Part shown: positions 8,939 to 17,947 of the stretch, piece after piece
Position numbering within the stretch: the first letter of the stretch is position 1
How the letters are laid out: each line of letters opens with the position of its first letter
Assembly (NCBI GenBank): GCA_002862435.1
Contig: PKDC01000052.1
Location: 41,997 to 105,996, forward strand
DNA from: Pseudomonadota bacterium
Lineage (GTDB): Bacteria; Pseudomonadota; Gammaproteobacteria; UBA5335
Reading direction: 5' to 3'
DNA: 64,000 nucleotides
Notes under the pieces: generated by a model
The model's input: the letters and a program-made list of their open reading frames with translations, nothing else
What the model was told of the DNA's origin: nothing
Database searches by the model: none
Made by a program: the position numbers and the translations under genes

Positions 8939-10303
8939 ATGAACAAGGAAGCGCAGATTTACGACTTCATTGCGGTTGGGGTGGGGCCATTCAATCTCAG
9001 TCTGGCCTGTTTGGCCTCGTCCATCGAAGGCTTGGACGGGCTCTTTTTCGACCAGAAGGATGGCTTCAACTGGCATCCGGGTCTGATGTTCGATGATGCC
9101 CATCTGCAAACCCCGTTCCTGTCCGATCTGGTGACTCTCGCCGATCCCACCCATCCGTTGAGTTTTCTGAACTTCCTCAAGCGGCAGGGGCGAATCTATG
9201 CGTTCTACATTCGGGAAAACTTTTTCCTCCTGCGTCGGGAGTACAACCACTATTGCCAGTGGGCCGCGAGCCAGTTGGACAGCATTCGCTGGAATACCCG
9301 TGTGGAGGAGATCCACTACGACGAGGGGCAGGGCTGCTATGCGGTGATCACGCGCGACGTCCATGACGGGAGCTGCCAAACCTTTCGAGCGAGGCGACTG
9401 GTGCTGGGCACAGGCCCTGCGCCTTGGTGGCCGTCGTGCTGCGATCGCGAGATTCGGTCTGCCGCTCACGTACATCATGCGAGTGCCTATCTGACCCATC
9501 GGGATGAACTTAAGAACCTGCCGGGGGTGACTCTGGTGGGTGGCGGGCAAAGCGCAGCGGAGATCTTCGTCGATCTGCTGCAGGACATCGATCGTCATGA
9601 TTACACGCTGCACTGGGTCACGCGTTCGCCCCGTTTCGTGCCGCTCGAGTACACCAAGCTCACCTTGGAGATGACATCGCCGGAATACGTGCGCTACTTC
9701 CATGCTTTACCGACGAAGACACGCGATGCCGTGATCGCGAGCCAGACCCATCTTTACAAGGGGATCAATGGCTCGCTGATCAACGAAATTCACGAACTGC
9801 TCTATCAAAAGCGCCTGGTTCTGGAAGAGCGAGGCGAAGACCTGACCCGGCGCGTGAGGCTTTTCACCAACAGCGAGCTATGCGGCGCGACCCGCTGCGC
9901 CGAACAGCTGCAGTTGGGGCTGCGCCACTTGGAGCAGCAACGCGATTACGGGCTGACCACAACAGCGCTCATCGTCGCAACCGGCTATTGCTACACAGCA
10001 CCGGCGTTTCTGGCTCCCATCGCCTCACGGATTCGCTTTGACACGGCCGGGCGCTTCGTCGTGACAAAAAACTACGCCATTGATCGGGCCGGGCGGGAGA
10101 TTTTCGTGCAGAACTCAGAACTGCATACCCATGGATTCGTCACGCCGGATCTGGGCATGGCTTGCTATCGCAACGCCCATATCATCAAGGCGCTGACCGG
10201 GGTGGAGCACTATCCCATCGAGGAGCGCATTGCCTTCCAGGAGTTCGGTGTGCCGCCGGACTTGGAGACGGATGCGCAGGGGCTGCGGCAGGTGGCTTCA
10301 TGA
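8939..10303 (+). CDS. dfoA: Diamine N-monooxygenase (DfoA/IucD/AlcA family)
   Basis: This 454-residue FAD- and NADPH-dependent N-hydroxylase belongs to the lysine/ornithine monooxygenase family. GVGPFNLSLA near residue 12 is the FAD-binding loop, DDAHLQTPFLSDLV is typical of the family, and GGGQSAAE is the NADPH-binding loop. It should hydroxylate the primary amine of cadaverine or putrescine to start the hydroxamate. It lies directly after dfoJ, and its stop overlaps the MFS gene start as ATGA, which indicates coupling. Confidence 0.85.
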   Translation: MNKEAQIYDFIAVGVGPFNLSLACLASSIEGLDGLFFDQKDGFNWHPGLMFDDAHLQTPFLSDLVTLADPTHPLSFLNFLKRQGRIYAFYIRENFFLLRREYNHYCQWAASQLDSIRWNTRVEEIHYDEGQGCYAVITRDVHDGSCQTFRARRLVLGTGPAPWWPSCCDREIRSAAHVHHASAYLTHRDELKNLPGVTLVGGGQSAAEIFVDLLQDIDRHDYTLHWVTRSPRFVPLEYTKLTLEMTSPEYVRYFHALPTKTRDAVIASQTHLYKGINGSLINEIHELLYQKRLVLEERGEDLTRRVRLFTNSELCGATRCAEQLQLGLRHLEQQRDYGLTTTALIVATGYCYTAPAFLAPIASRIRFDTAGRFVVTKNYAIDRAGREIFVQNSELHTHGFVTPDLGMACYRNAHIIKALTGVEHYPIEERIAFQEFGVPPDLETDAQGLRQVAS

Positions 10304-11490
10304 AGCTTAAGCACGCCCTGATTATGCTCACGCTGGTGTCAGTGGTGGCCGACACCATGCTGCTACCATTCTATCCCCAGTTCTTTGCCCAGGAATTCGG
10401 CAACACCAGTCCGGAACATGTCGGTTTCTACATCGCCGCCTGTTGCTTTACGGTGATGGTCACGTTGCCGCTGTGGGCCAAGGTGGCCCGCCAGGTGAAC
10501 GAGTTTCCGCTGTGGGTGATGACCCAGACTGCTGCCGGAACATTTGCGATTGCCGCCTATTTCAGCACTTCGCTGCTGAGCTTCTGGGTGATCACCCAGC
10601 TCATGCTGGTATTCAAGGCCAGCTACCTGTTGATTTATCCCCTGGTCATGCGGCTGGAGGAAAAAGACCGGCATCTGGGCGTGGCCAGCCTGTTCTCCGT
10701 GCTGATCCACTTCGGCGCGATCGGCGGCGCCTTCCTGGGTGGCTCTCTGATCGAGTTCGCCGAGCCGCGCAGCATCTTTCTCATCATGGCCGCGACCGAT
10801 GCGCTGCAGGTGCTTGTTTGCACTTTCATCATCCGCAGCCGGCGCATTCCCTTTCGACAACCACAGACAGTGGTCGATGCTGAAGGCTCGGAAGACCGCG
10901 AGCCCCATGGCAATCCGCTGATCGTCCAGTTGGGTGTGGTCAGCCTGCTGTTCTATCTCAGCGCTTTCATGATGCGGCCGTTTTTCTCCCGCTACTGGGC
11001 AGGGGTCGCGGGCAATGACAGTGAACTGCTTGCTGGTTTGGTTTACGCAATCCCGGCCTGGGTGGCCTTGGCAGGGCTGTGGCTGAACCGTCGCCGGACG
11101 CAGGAGCGCAGCAGCTATGCCGCCGTGTTCCAGTCCCTGATTGTGGCAATGATCGGTGCGGCGATGCAGGGCATACCGCACCCGGTCTCCATCGTGTTGG
11201 GTCGCATCGTCTTTGGCTGGGCTCTGTTCCAGGGTACGGTCCGGCTGGAGGTGCTGGTCTTCGAACTGAGTAGCCGGCAGCACTATGCGATGGATTTCAG
11301 CCGGATCCACATTTTCCAGAACGTGGGCGTGCTATTGGCTTCCTTCGCGGTGGGATCGGTGGTTTCCGCATTCGGACAGCAGATGCCCTTCATGGCCTCC
11401 GTCGCGGGCTTTGCCTTCACCTTGCTTGTCTTTGTCGCGCTATTCGGGAGTCGCCTGTGGCCATCACTCGTACGCATGCCTTCGGCCTGA
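10300..11490 (+). CDS. MFS transporter, probable siderophore exporter
   Basis: This 396-residue protein with about twelve hydrophobic segments belongs to the major facilitator superfamily. It starts MKLKHALIMLTLVSVVADTMLLPFYPQFF and has a charged central loop near 185-205. Its place between monooxygenase and synthetase genes, overlapping both, makes export of the siderophore the most likely role. ATG 10300 overlaps the dfoA TGA, so the longer reading from 10162 is rejected. The substrate is inferred from context. Confidence 0.8.
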   Translation: MKLKHALIMLTLVSVVADTMLLPFYPQFFAQEFGNTSPEHVGFYIAACCFTVMVTLPLWAKVARQVNEFPLWVMTQTAAGTFAIAAYFSTSLLSFWVITQLMLVFKASYLLIYPLVMRLEEKDRHLGVASLFSVLIHFGAIGGAFLGGSLIEFAEPRSIFLIMAATDALQVLVCTFIIRSRRIPFRQPQTVVDAEGSEDREPHGNPLIVQLGVVSLLFYLSAFMMRPFFSRYWAGVAGNDSELLAGLVYAIPAWVALAGLWLNRRRTQERSSYAAVFQSLIVAMIGAAMQGIPHPVSIVLGRIVFGWALFQGTVRLEVLVFELSSRQHYAMDFSRIHIFQNVGVLLASFAVGSVVSAFGQQMPFMASVAGFAFTLLVFVALFGSRLWPSLVRMPSA

Positions 11491-13883
11491 ATGTGCCGAT
11501 CCTGTTTCGCCGGAACGATGCGCTCGGCGAATTTGCCCTGCGGTCATTGGTGCCTGAAATGGACGCCCATCAGGTCCAGCAGTGGACTTGCCAGCCCTAT
11601 GCCCGTTACTGGGGCATGTTGGAATCCTCGGTGGACAATGTCGCTGTGTTTTACGCTCGGCTGAACGCCAAACCGGGTAGCGCCGCCTATCTGGGGCTGT
11701 TCAACGGCACACCCTGTTTTTTGCTGGAGCGCTACGCTCCGGCCACGGATCCGGTGAACACCTGCTATCGCGTCCAGCCGGGCGATGTGGGGATGCATCT
11801 GCTGATTGCATCGGCGCAGCTACCTCTGCATGGATTCAGTCTGGCGGTCATGCGCACGGTGATGGCGTATCTCTTCAGCCAATCCGAGACGGCGCGCGTG
11901 GTGGTGGAACCGGACTGGCGCAATCACAAGATTCATGCGTTGAATCGGCGTGTGGGCTTCGTGCATCGAAAACGGATCAAGATCGGCGACAAAATGGCCT
12001 ATCTTGCATTTTGCAGTCGTGATCAATATGCCGCCACCCAGCGTTGGCAAGCCGATTTCCCGAATGCCGATGTTGCCGCGTCCGCCGGCCAAGACGTGCA
12101 AACCCCGGGCGCGCCGTATTGGCAGGCGGTGAATCGTGATCTGGTACGCAAGGGTCTGGCGGAGTTTTCCCATGAGCGGATCCTTCATCCCATCCTTGCC
12201 GAACAGCACGGCGAGTGGGGGCGCTATGAGTTGGCAACCGCCTTGGGCGCGGTTGTGTATCGCTTCAAAGCCCGGCGGTTGCCGCTGGATCACTGGGATA
12301 TCGATTCCATCTCAATTGAAAAGCACGTCCATGGCAGACGACAGATGCTCGATGCATCCAGCTTCGTTGTCGAATTCGCCGAGACCCTGTCCATCGCGCC
12401 GCAAAATTTGCCGGTCTATGTGGAGGAAATCGCTGCCACCGCGGCTGCTCGCGTCCGTAAATATCAGTCCGGTTCATGGTCCGCATCAGCGCTCGCCGCA
12501 GCGGATTTCCAGGCCATTGAGACGGCCATGACGGAAGGTCATCCGGTCTTCATGGCCAACAGCGGCCGGATCGGCTTTGACGCACAGGACATGCAACGCT
12601 ATGCCCCGGAATCGGGCGCGCCGTTTCGCCTTGTCTGGCTGGCTGCTCACCGCAGCCGGGCGCGCTTTTCCTGCAGCCAGGATTTGGACTACGCGCGTTT
12701 GTTGGACGATGAACTGGATCTCACTACCCGGACCCGCTTCGATCAACAACTGACCGATCAAGGCCTCTTACCCGAAGACTACCTGTTGTTGCCGGTTCAT
12801 CCCTGGCAGTGGGCCAACAAGCTGTTCCATCTCTACGCCGGCGAATTGGCCGCGCGGCGCCTGATCTATCTGGGGCAGGGCGATGACGTCTATCTGGCGC
12901 AGCAGTCGATTCGTACGCTTTTCAATGTGAGCAATCCCGGCAAACGCTATGTCAAGACCGCGCTCTCGGTGCTCAACATGGGATTCACGCGGGGGTTGTC
13001 TCCCGCCTACGTATGCAGCAACCCAGCCATCAACGATTGGGTGGCCGGCCTGGTGGAGGCGGACCTCTATCTCCAGCAACAGGGCTTTCGGGTGTTGCGG
13101 GAAGTGGCGGGCATCGGCTACAGCCATCCTCTGTACGGAGAGGACCCGCTGGGTGGCGGTCATCTGAACAAGACGCTTGCGGCCTTGTGGCGGGAAAGCC
13201 CGGTGCCTCTGCTGAATGGTCGGCAACGCCTGATGACCATGGCCGCATTGCTGCACATCGATGCCGAGGGCCACGCCCTGCTGCCGGTGCTGATCCGCCG
13301 TTCCGGCTTGGGAGTCGATGCCTGGTTACGGCGCTATCTGGATGCTTACCTCGCGCCACTGTTGCATTGCTACTACTGCTATGGGCTGGTGTTCATGCCC
13401 CACGGCGAAAACCTGATTCTGGTGATCGAGGACGAAGTGCCGGTGCGAGCGTTTATGAAGGACGTCGGTGAAGAAGTGGCGGTTCTCAATGCCCGCACCG
13501 CTCTGCCCGGGAAGATCGCCCGCATCGCGGTCAAGATGCCGAAAGACAAAGAAACCCTGTCGATATTCACCGATGTGTTCGACTGTTTTTTCCGCCATCT
13601 CAGCGCGATTTTGTACGAACAGTCCGACTATCCGACCGAGCGGTTCTGGGCTCTGGTGGCGCAAAGCGTCATCAGCTATCAAGCCGCCCAACCGGAGCTG
13701 GCAGATCGTTTTGCCGAGCACGATTTGTTCGTCGAGCGATTCGATCTGTCGTGCCTGAACCGCTTGCAGCTCAAGAATAATCAGCAGCTGATCGATCTGG
13801 CTGATCCCTTTGCGGCGCTCAGCTTTGCCGGTCAGTTGGACAACCCCATCGCCCCTCATCGTCCTCGCAGGAAACTTGCCTGA
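11457..13883 (+). CDS. dfoC: Fused acyl-CoA N-acyltransferase / NIS synthetase (DfoC-type)
   Basis: This 808-residue protein joins two activities. Residues 1 to about 190 form a GNAT-like N-hydroxy-diamine acyltransferase (AlcB/IucB/DesC type) with EPDWRNHKIHALNRRVGF. Residues about 210-808 form an IucA/IucC-family NRPS-independent siderophore synthetase with HPILAEQHGEW, HPWQWAN, SIRTLFN and MPHGENLIL. The fusion and the dfoJ-dfoA-dfoC order match the Erwinia desferrioxamine locus. A macrocyclic trihydroxamate (ferrioxamine E-like) is expected; dimers such as bisucaberin or putrebactin remain possible. The GTG start at 11457 overlaps the MFS gene by 34 bp. Confidence 0.85.
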   Translation: MAITRTHAFGLNVPILFRRNDALGEFALRSLVPEMDAHQVQQWTCQPYARYWGMLESSVDNVAVFYARLNAKPGSAAYLGLFNGTPCFLLERYAPATDPVNTCYRVQPGDVGMHLLIASAQLPLHGFSLAVMRTVMAYLFSQSETARVVVEPDWRNHKIHALNRRVGFVHRKRIKIGDKMAYLAFCSRDQYAATQRWQADFPNADVAASAGQDVQTPGAPYWQAVNRDLVRKGLAEFSHERILHPILAEQHGEWGRYELATALGAVVYRFKARRLPLDHWDIDSISIEKHVHGRRQMLDASSFVVEFAETLSIAPQNLPVYVEEIAATAAARVRKYQSGSWSASALAAADFQAIETAMTEGHPVFMANSGRIGFDAQDMQRYAPESGAPFRLVWLAAHRSRARFSCSQDLDYARLLDDELDLTTRTRFDQQLTDQGLLPEDYLLLPVHPWQWANKLFHLYAGELAARRLIYLGQGDDVYLAQQSIRTLFNVSNPGKRYVKTALSVLNMGFTRGLSPAYVCSNPAINDWVAGLVEADLYLQQQGFRVLREVAGIGYSHPLYGEDPLGGGHLNKTLAALWRESPVPLLNGRQRLMTMAALLHIDAEGHALLPVLIRRSGLGVDAWLRRYLDAYLAPLLHCYYCYGLVFMPHGENLILVIEDEVPVRAFMKDVGEEVAVLNARTALPGKIARIAVKMPKDKETLSIFTDVFDCFFRHLSAILYEQSDYPTERFWALVAQSVISYQAAQPELADRFAEHDLFVERFDLSCLNRLQLKNNQQLIDLADPFAALSFAGQLDNPIAPHRPRRKLA

Positions 13884-15049
13884 TGTCTGCACTCATTTTG
13901 GATCCAGCCGCTGAGGCGGCGCCCACCGGCCGGCGTGTCTTTGCCATCGATCTGGCGCGTGGCCTGGCGGTGTTCTTTATGATTGCTGTTCATACCATGT
14001 GGATGTTCGGCAGTCATCAAGTGCAGACCGGCACGGATTTCGGCCATTGGTTGCATCTGATGGGGCAGGGCGCCAGCGCCTTTTTGATCACCATGGGATT
14101 CTCGTTTATGGTGACCCCGGATCGCCGATTGAGCCGTGCCTTCCAGCGCGGGGCAATGATCCTGCTGGTCGCGTATGCGATGAATGCGCTGAAGTTCCTG
14201 GTGCCGATCTATGTCTTCGGTACCATGCCCGAAGCATTCATCGCAGCCTATGGATGGCATTCCCCACTCAGCCTGGGTCAGGCAGCCTATCTTCTGGGTA
14301 CGGGCGATATTTTGCAGATGGCGGGGATTGCATTCTTCCTGATCGCACTGGCCCGCCGCTTCGTGCCCAGCAAATACGGCCTGTTAGGCATGATGCTGGG
14401 CTCGGTTGTGTTTTCAGCCTTGATGCAAGGCACCCGGTTGGGGCATCCAGTGCCGGATTATCTGCTGGATCTGCTGTGGGGAAAACACTGGAACGTCTAT
14501 TTCCCGGTATTTCCCTGGATCGCCCACATTCTGGTCGGCATGTTCCTGGGTACTGTCTATCAGGAATACGGACGCGACGAGCAGGCACTGCTGCGTGTCA
14601 CGGGTAGACTGGGGGTGGTGTTGCTGGGTATGGGCTGGGCCATCTCTCGCACCGACTGGGCCTATCATTTCAATGATTTTTTCCATACCGGTCCAGGCGG
14701 CACCATCTACTTGCTCGGCCGGGCCCTGTGTGTGTTCTATCTGGCGATTCGCTTACTGGCGCTGCGTCCGATGGCGGGCTGGTTCAGGACGGCGGTGAAC
14801 TATCTCAGCGAGCATGTGACCACGTTGTATGTGGTGCAGTGGACGTTGATCTGCTGGGCCATGGGGATTGTGGGGTATCAGACCCTTGATCCCTGGCAGG
14901 TGCTGGGCATGATGCCGGTGATGATCGTGGCGACGTTACTGGCGGAGTACGCATTGCGACGTCTCTGGCAAATGCTCCGCCGAGGACTCTCCCTGCTCAG
15001 GAACTGGGCCTGGCAGGGCGGTTTGCCCCGCAGCGACGGAGCAGGATGA
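13883..15049 (+). CDS. Multi-pass membrane acyltransferase (DUF1624/HGSNAT-like)
   Basis: This 388-residue protein starts with a short cytoplasmic stretch and then RVFAIDLARGLAVFFMIAVHTMW, the signature of DUF1624/YeiB-like and heparan-glucosaminide acetyltransferase-like proteins. About ten hydrophobic segments follow, with Arg-rich loops and a basic C-terminus. Its ATG overlaps the dfoC stop (TGATG), so it belongs to the siderophore operon. These relatives move acyl groups across membranes, so it may acylate the siderophore or an intermediate. That role is inference; no experiment on a homologue is known to me. Confidence 0.75.
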   Translation: MSALILDPAAEAAPTGRRVFAIDLARGLAVFFMIAVHTMWMFGSHQVQTGTDFGHWLHLMGQGASAFLITMGFSFMVTPDRRLSRAFQRGAMILLVAYAMNALKFLVPIYVFGTMPEAFIAAYGWHSPLSLGQAAYLLGTGDILQMAGIAFFLIALARRFVPSKYGLLGMMLGSVVFSALMQGTRLGHPVPDYLLDLLWGKHWNVYFPVFPWIAHILVGMFLGTVYQEYGRDEQALLRVTGRLGVVLLGMGWAISRTDWAYHFNDFFHTGPGGTIYLLGRALCVFYLAIRLLALRPMAGWFRTAVNYLSEHVTTLYVVQWTLICWAMGIVGYQTLDPWQVLGMMPVMIVATLLAEYALRRLWQMLRRGLSLLRNWAWQGGLPRSDGAG

Positions 15050-15160
15050 GAACTGCAGCCCGCGCGTCGGGGGACCCGTAGCGCCATTCGTAAAGGCGAT
15101 TTCACCCTTACGACCTCGCCGAGGAAACGGGCGCATGCTATCGTCCCTTTTAATTTATGT

Positions 15161-15179
15161 AATGATTCTAGTTATCATT
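15161..15179 (+). promoter_or_regulatory. Fur-box operator before the TonB receptor
   Basis: AATGAT (15161-15166) and ATCATT (15174-15179) are a perfect inverted repeat, spaced by TCTAGTT and set in AT-rich DNA (15150-15195) unlike the surroundings. This fits a Fur operator about 30 bp before the receptor start. A -10-like TATCAT overlaps the right arm. Confidence 0.7.
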
Positions 15180-15208
15180 TTAATTGTTATTAACTAATGG
15201 GAGTTTTC

Positions 15209-17350
15209 ATGTCTGCCTTAACCTCGATGCCCCGTTCCTCTATGTTGCTTTCCGTGACCATGGTGGCAGGCGTCTCCACTGCGGTCGCTCAAGAGGCGTC
15301 CGTATCTGATCAGGGCCTTACCCCGGTGATTGTGCAAGGGGAGGTCTACCGCAGCACGGCGACCAAGTCGGCCCTTGAGCCGGAGGAGACGCCGGGCAGC
15401 CTGGATGTGATCGATCGTGAGGCGATCGAAACCCGTGGCGGCGATTCGGTGAGCGAGGCATTGCGCTATACCCCGGGTGTCACGCCGGAGCTGCGCGGCG
15501 GGGCGGTGACGCGGCTGGATCAATACAGCATCCGTGGCTTCCAGGACGCCAGGACCGCCTACGACGGATTGCTTTTGCTCAATAACGGCTGGAATCTGGT
15601 GCCTCAGATCGATCCCTGGGCCATTGAGGCCATCGAGGTCTTCAAGGGGCCGGCTTCGGTGCTCTACGGCAACCAGCCACCCGGCGGGCTGGTCAATTTG
15701 ATTGCCAAACAACCGGATGGCAACCGCTACAACGACATCCGTCTGGAGGTCGGGACGCGCAATCTTCTCGAAGCCAAGGGGGAGTTCACCGGCACCGTGG
15801 GCAGTCTGCCCTTGACCTACGATGTCGTGGCCTTGGGGCGGCAGCGCGACGGGCAGGCGGTAACCTCCGAGGAGGAGCGTTTCCTCTTCGTGCCATCAGT
15901 GAACTGGCAACTTTCCGAAGACACCCTGGTAAATCTGAACCTCTATCTGCAGCGTGATCCTTCGGCGGGCATCTACAATGCCATCCCGGCCAAGGGCACG
16001 GTCTATGACAACCCCAACGGACGCCTGGATCCGGACTTCTACGCCGGCGATGCCAATTACAACACCTTCGATCGCGACATCCTGATGCCGGGCTACAAGA
16101 TCGCCCACCAGTTCAACGATCGCTGGAATTTTCTTCAGAATGCCCGCTTCCTGGATGGCAGCGTGTATCAGGAGAACACTTACAACACAGGCCTTGCTGC
16201 AGACAATCGCACGCTGGGACGACGCGCCTATCTCACCGATGAAGAGAGCGATGGCATCACCCTCGATAATCAGTTGTCTGGGCGGGTCGATTGGGGCCAG
16301 GCTGAGCACAATCTGCTGGTTGGAGTGGATTACCTGAAGCTCGATTCCAGCATTCTTTACAAGGATGCAGCCACGGTTCCTCTGGATCTGTTCAATCCCA
16401 ACAACCGTGCAATCGACCCCCGCGGCCTGGCTTTCAACTCGCCATTTGCCTTTGGCGCTGATTTCGATCTCGAGTATGAGCAAACAGGGGTCTATCTGCA
16501 GGATCAGGTGCGAACCGGAAATTGGGTCCTGCTCGGCGGTGGTCGTTACGACTGGTACGAGTCACGGGAAGAGGGCGACAAATACGGCGCAGCCATCGAT
16601 GACCATTTCAAGCAGAGCGACTTTACCGGCCGTGTTGGCGCCCTTTACGAATTCAAGAACGGGTTTGCGCCTTACCTCAGCTATTCGCAAAGCTTCGAGC
16701 CGCTGGCCGGAAGCAATCGCCGCGGGGAACGCTTCGATCCCGCCGAAGCCGCTCAATGGGAAACCGGGATCAAGTTTACTTCGGCGGATCGCCGTCATAC
16801 CGCGACCCTGGCGGGGTTCAGCATCACCAAGGAAAACGACATCACCCGCGATCCCAACGGTGGGCCAAACGATCTGATTCAGGCGGGTGAAACCCGCTCA
16901 GAGGGTGTTGAAATCAATCTCACCACCCAGCCGGTGGATAATCTGACTATCGCCCTGAGCGGGACCCTGCTCGACGTCGAGATTACCAAGGACAACAGCG
17001 GCCTTGAAGGCAAGACGCCGGTCTGGGTGGCCGAGGAAATGGCAGCCCTATGGTTCGCCTACCGCTTCTCTGAAGGGACGATTGCCGGGACCGAGCTGGG
17101 TGCAGGAGTGCGCTACACCGGTGAAACGCAGCTCGATGCACTCAATACCGACACGGTGTCCGGTCATACCCTGGTGGACATGAATCTGCTCTATGACCTT
17201 GGCCGGCTTGCAAGCAGCCTGGACGGATTCACGGCTTCTCTGACCGCCACGAACCTGTTCGATGAGCGTTATTACAGCTGCTACGACGCCAACAACTGCT
17301 GGTTCGGCGAGGAGCGTACCGTAAAGGCCGGTTTGCGTTACAACTTTTGA
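15209..17350 (+). CDS. TonB-dependent ferrioxamine/hydroxamate siderophore receptor (FoxA/FhuE-like)
   Basis: This 713-residue outer-membrane receptor has a signal peptide ending near TAVAQE, a plug domain with RGGDSVSEALRYTPGV, YSIRGF and EVFKGPASVLYGNQPPGGLVN, and a 22-strand-type barrel ending in the outer-membrane signature GLRYNF. The plug and overall length match ferric hydroxamate receptors. The ATG at 15209 has GGGAG five bases upstream; ATG 15197 lacks a site. It sits behind its own Fur box and next to the siderophore genes, so it probably imports the cognate ferric siderophore. Confidence 0.88.
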   Translation: MSALTSMPRSSMLLSVTMVAGVSTAVAQEASVSDQGLTPVIVQGEVYRSTATKSALEPEETPGSLDVIDREAIETRGGDSVSEALRYTPGVTPELRGGAVTRLDQYSIRGFQDARTAYDGLLLLNNGWNLVPQIDPWAIEAIEVFKGPASVLYGNQPPGGLVNLIAKQPDGNRYNDIRLEVGTRNLLEAKGEFTGTVGSLPLTYDVVALGRQRDGQAVTSEEERFLFVPSVNWQLSEDTLVNLNLYLQRDPSAGIYNAIPAKGTVYDNPNGRLDPDFYAGDANYNTFDRDILMPGYKIAHQFNDRWNFLQNARFLDGSVYQENTYNTGLAADNRTLGRRAYLTDEESDGITLDNQLSGRVDWGQAEHNLLVGVDYLKLDSSILYKDAATVPLDLFNPNNRAIDPRGLAFNSPFAFGADFDLEYEQTGVYLQDQVRTGNWVLLGGGRYDWYESREEGDKYGAAIDDHFKQSDFTGRVGALYEFKNGFAPYLSYSQSFEPLAGSNRRGERFDPAEAAQWETGIKFTSADRRHTATLAGFSITKENDITRDPNGGPNDLIQAGETRSEGVEINLTTQPVDNLTIALSGTLLDVEITKDNSGLEGKTPVWVAEEMAALWFAYRFSEGTIAGTELGAGVRYTGETQLDALNTDTVSGHTLVDMNLLYDLGRLASSLDGFTASLTATNLFDERYYSCYDANNCWFGEERTVKAGLRYNF

Positions 17351-17407
17351 TCATTGTCAAGGATGCTTGTCCGAAGAATCCCCTCATGTCTGCCCTGAAG
17401 TCTTGAA

Positions 17408-17947
17408 ATGGACGTCGTCATTGGCTTGATCAATCTCATCGCTGTGGCCGTGCTCTTCCTGGGCTGGAAGAGACGCCACGGCTTTTTTGCGGGGCTGGCT
17501 CTCGTTCCCGCTTGCGCTGCGTGGGTATTGTGGAGCAGTCGGCATGGTCCCGAGTATGCGACCGTGTACTGGTTCATGACCCTGACCCTCTTTGGGTGGA
17601 TGGCGAGCTTTTTGAATCGCGATTTCAACGTGGTTCAGGCCAAGACGAAGCTGCGTCGACGCGTCAGAATGATCAATGGAGCTCAGCTTGGAAGGGTGAT
17701 GGGCCGGACTTTTCTGGCGGGCCCGCTGGCGGGGTTGGCTGGCTTGTTGCCCTGGATGGTGTGGGCTGCAGGGATACCGGGGGTTCCGGCGAACCGGCTG
17801 GTGGCCGCCGTTTTCCTATTCATCGTGAGCTGGATGTTACTGACATTCTGGATGCTGTCCTCCTCGCGGCCTTCACGACCCATTCTGTCGATTGCCGGCT
17901 TGATCGCAGTGAGCGGCACCTTGCTGATATTGAGGGCGCAGAGATGA
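17408..17947 (+). CDS. Small membrane protein of the iron-uptake locus, unrecognised
   Basis: This 179-residue protein has about five hydrophobic segments (near 3-20, 26-43, 52-68, 103-123, 134-150) and a basic loop at 72-90 (FNVVQAKTKLRRRVRM). I do not recognise a family with confidence. Small membrane proteins of the DUF3325/DUF3649 type often sit between TonB receptors and PepSY proteins, and this one has that position. It overlaps the next gene as ATGA, so both are made together. Confidence 0.65.
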   Translation: MDVVIGLINLIAVAVLFLGWKRRHGFFAGLALVPACAAWVLWSSRHGPEYATVYWFMTLTLFGWMASFLNRDFNVVQAKTKLRRRVRMINGAQLGRVMGRTFLAGPLAGLAGLLPWMVWAAGIPGVPANRLVAAVFLFIVSWMLLTFWMLSSSRPSRPILSIAGLIAVSGTLLILRAQR

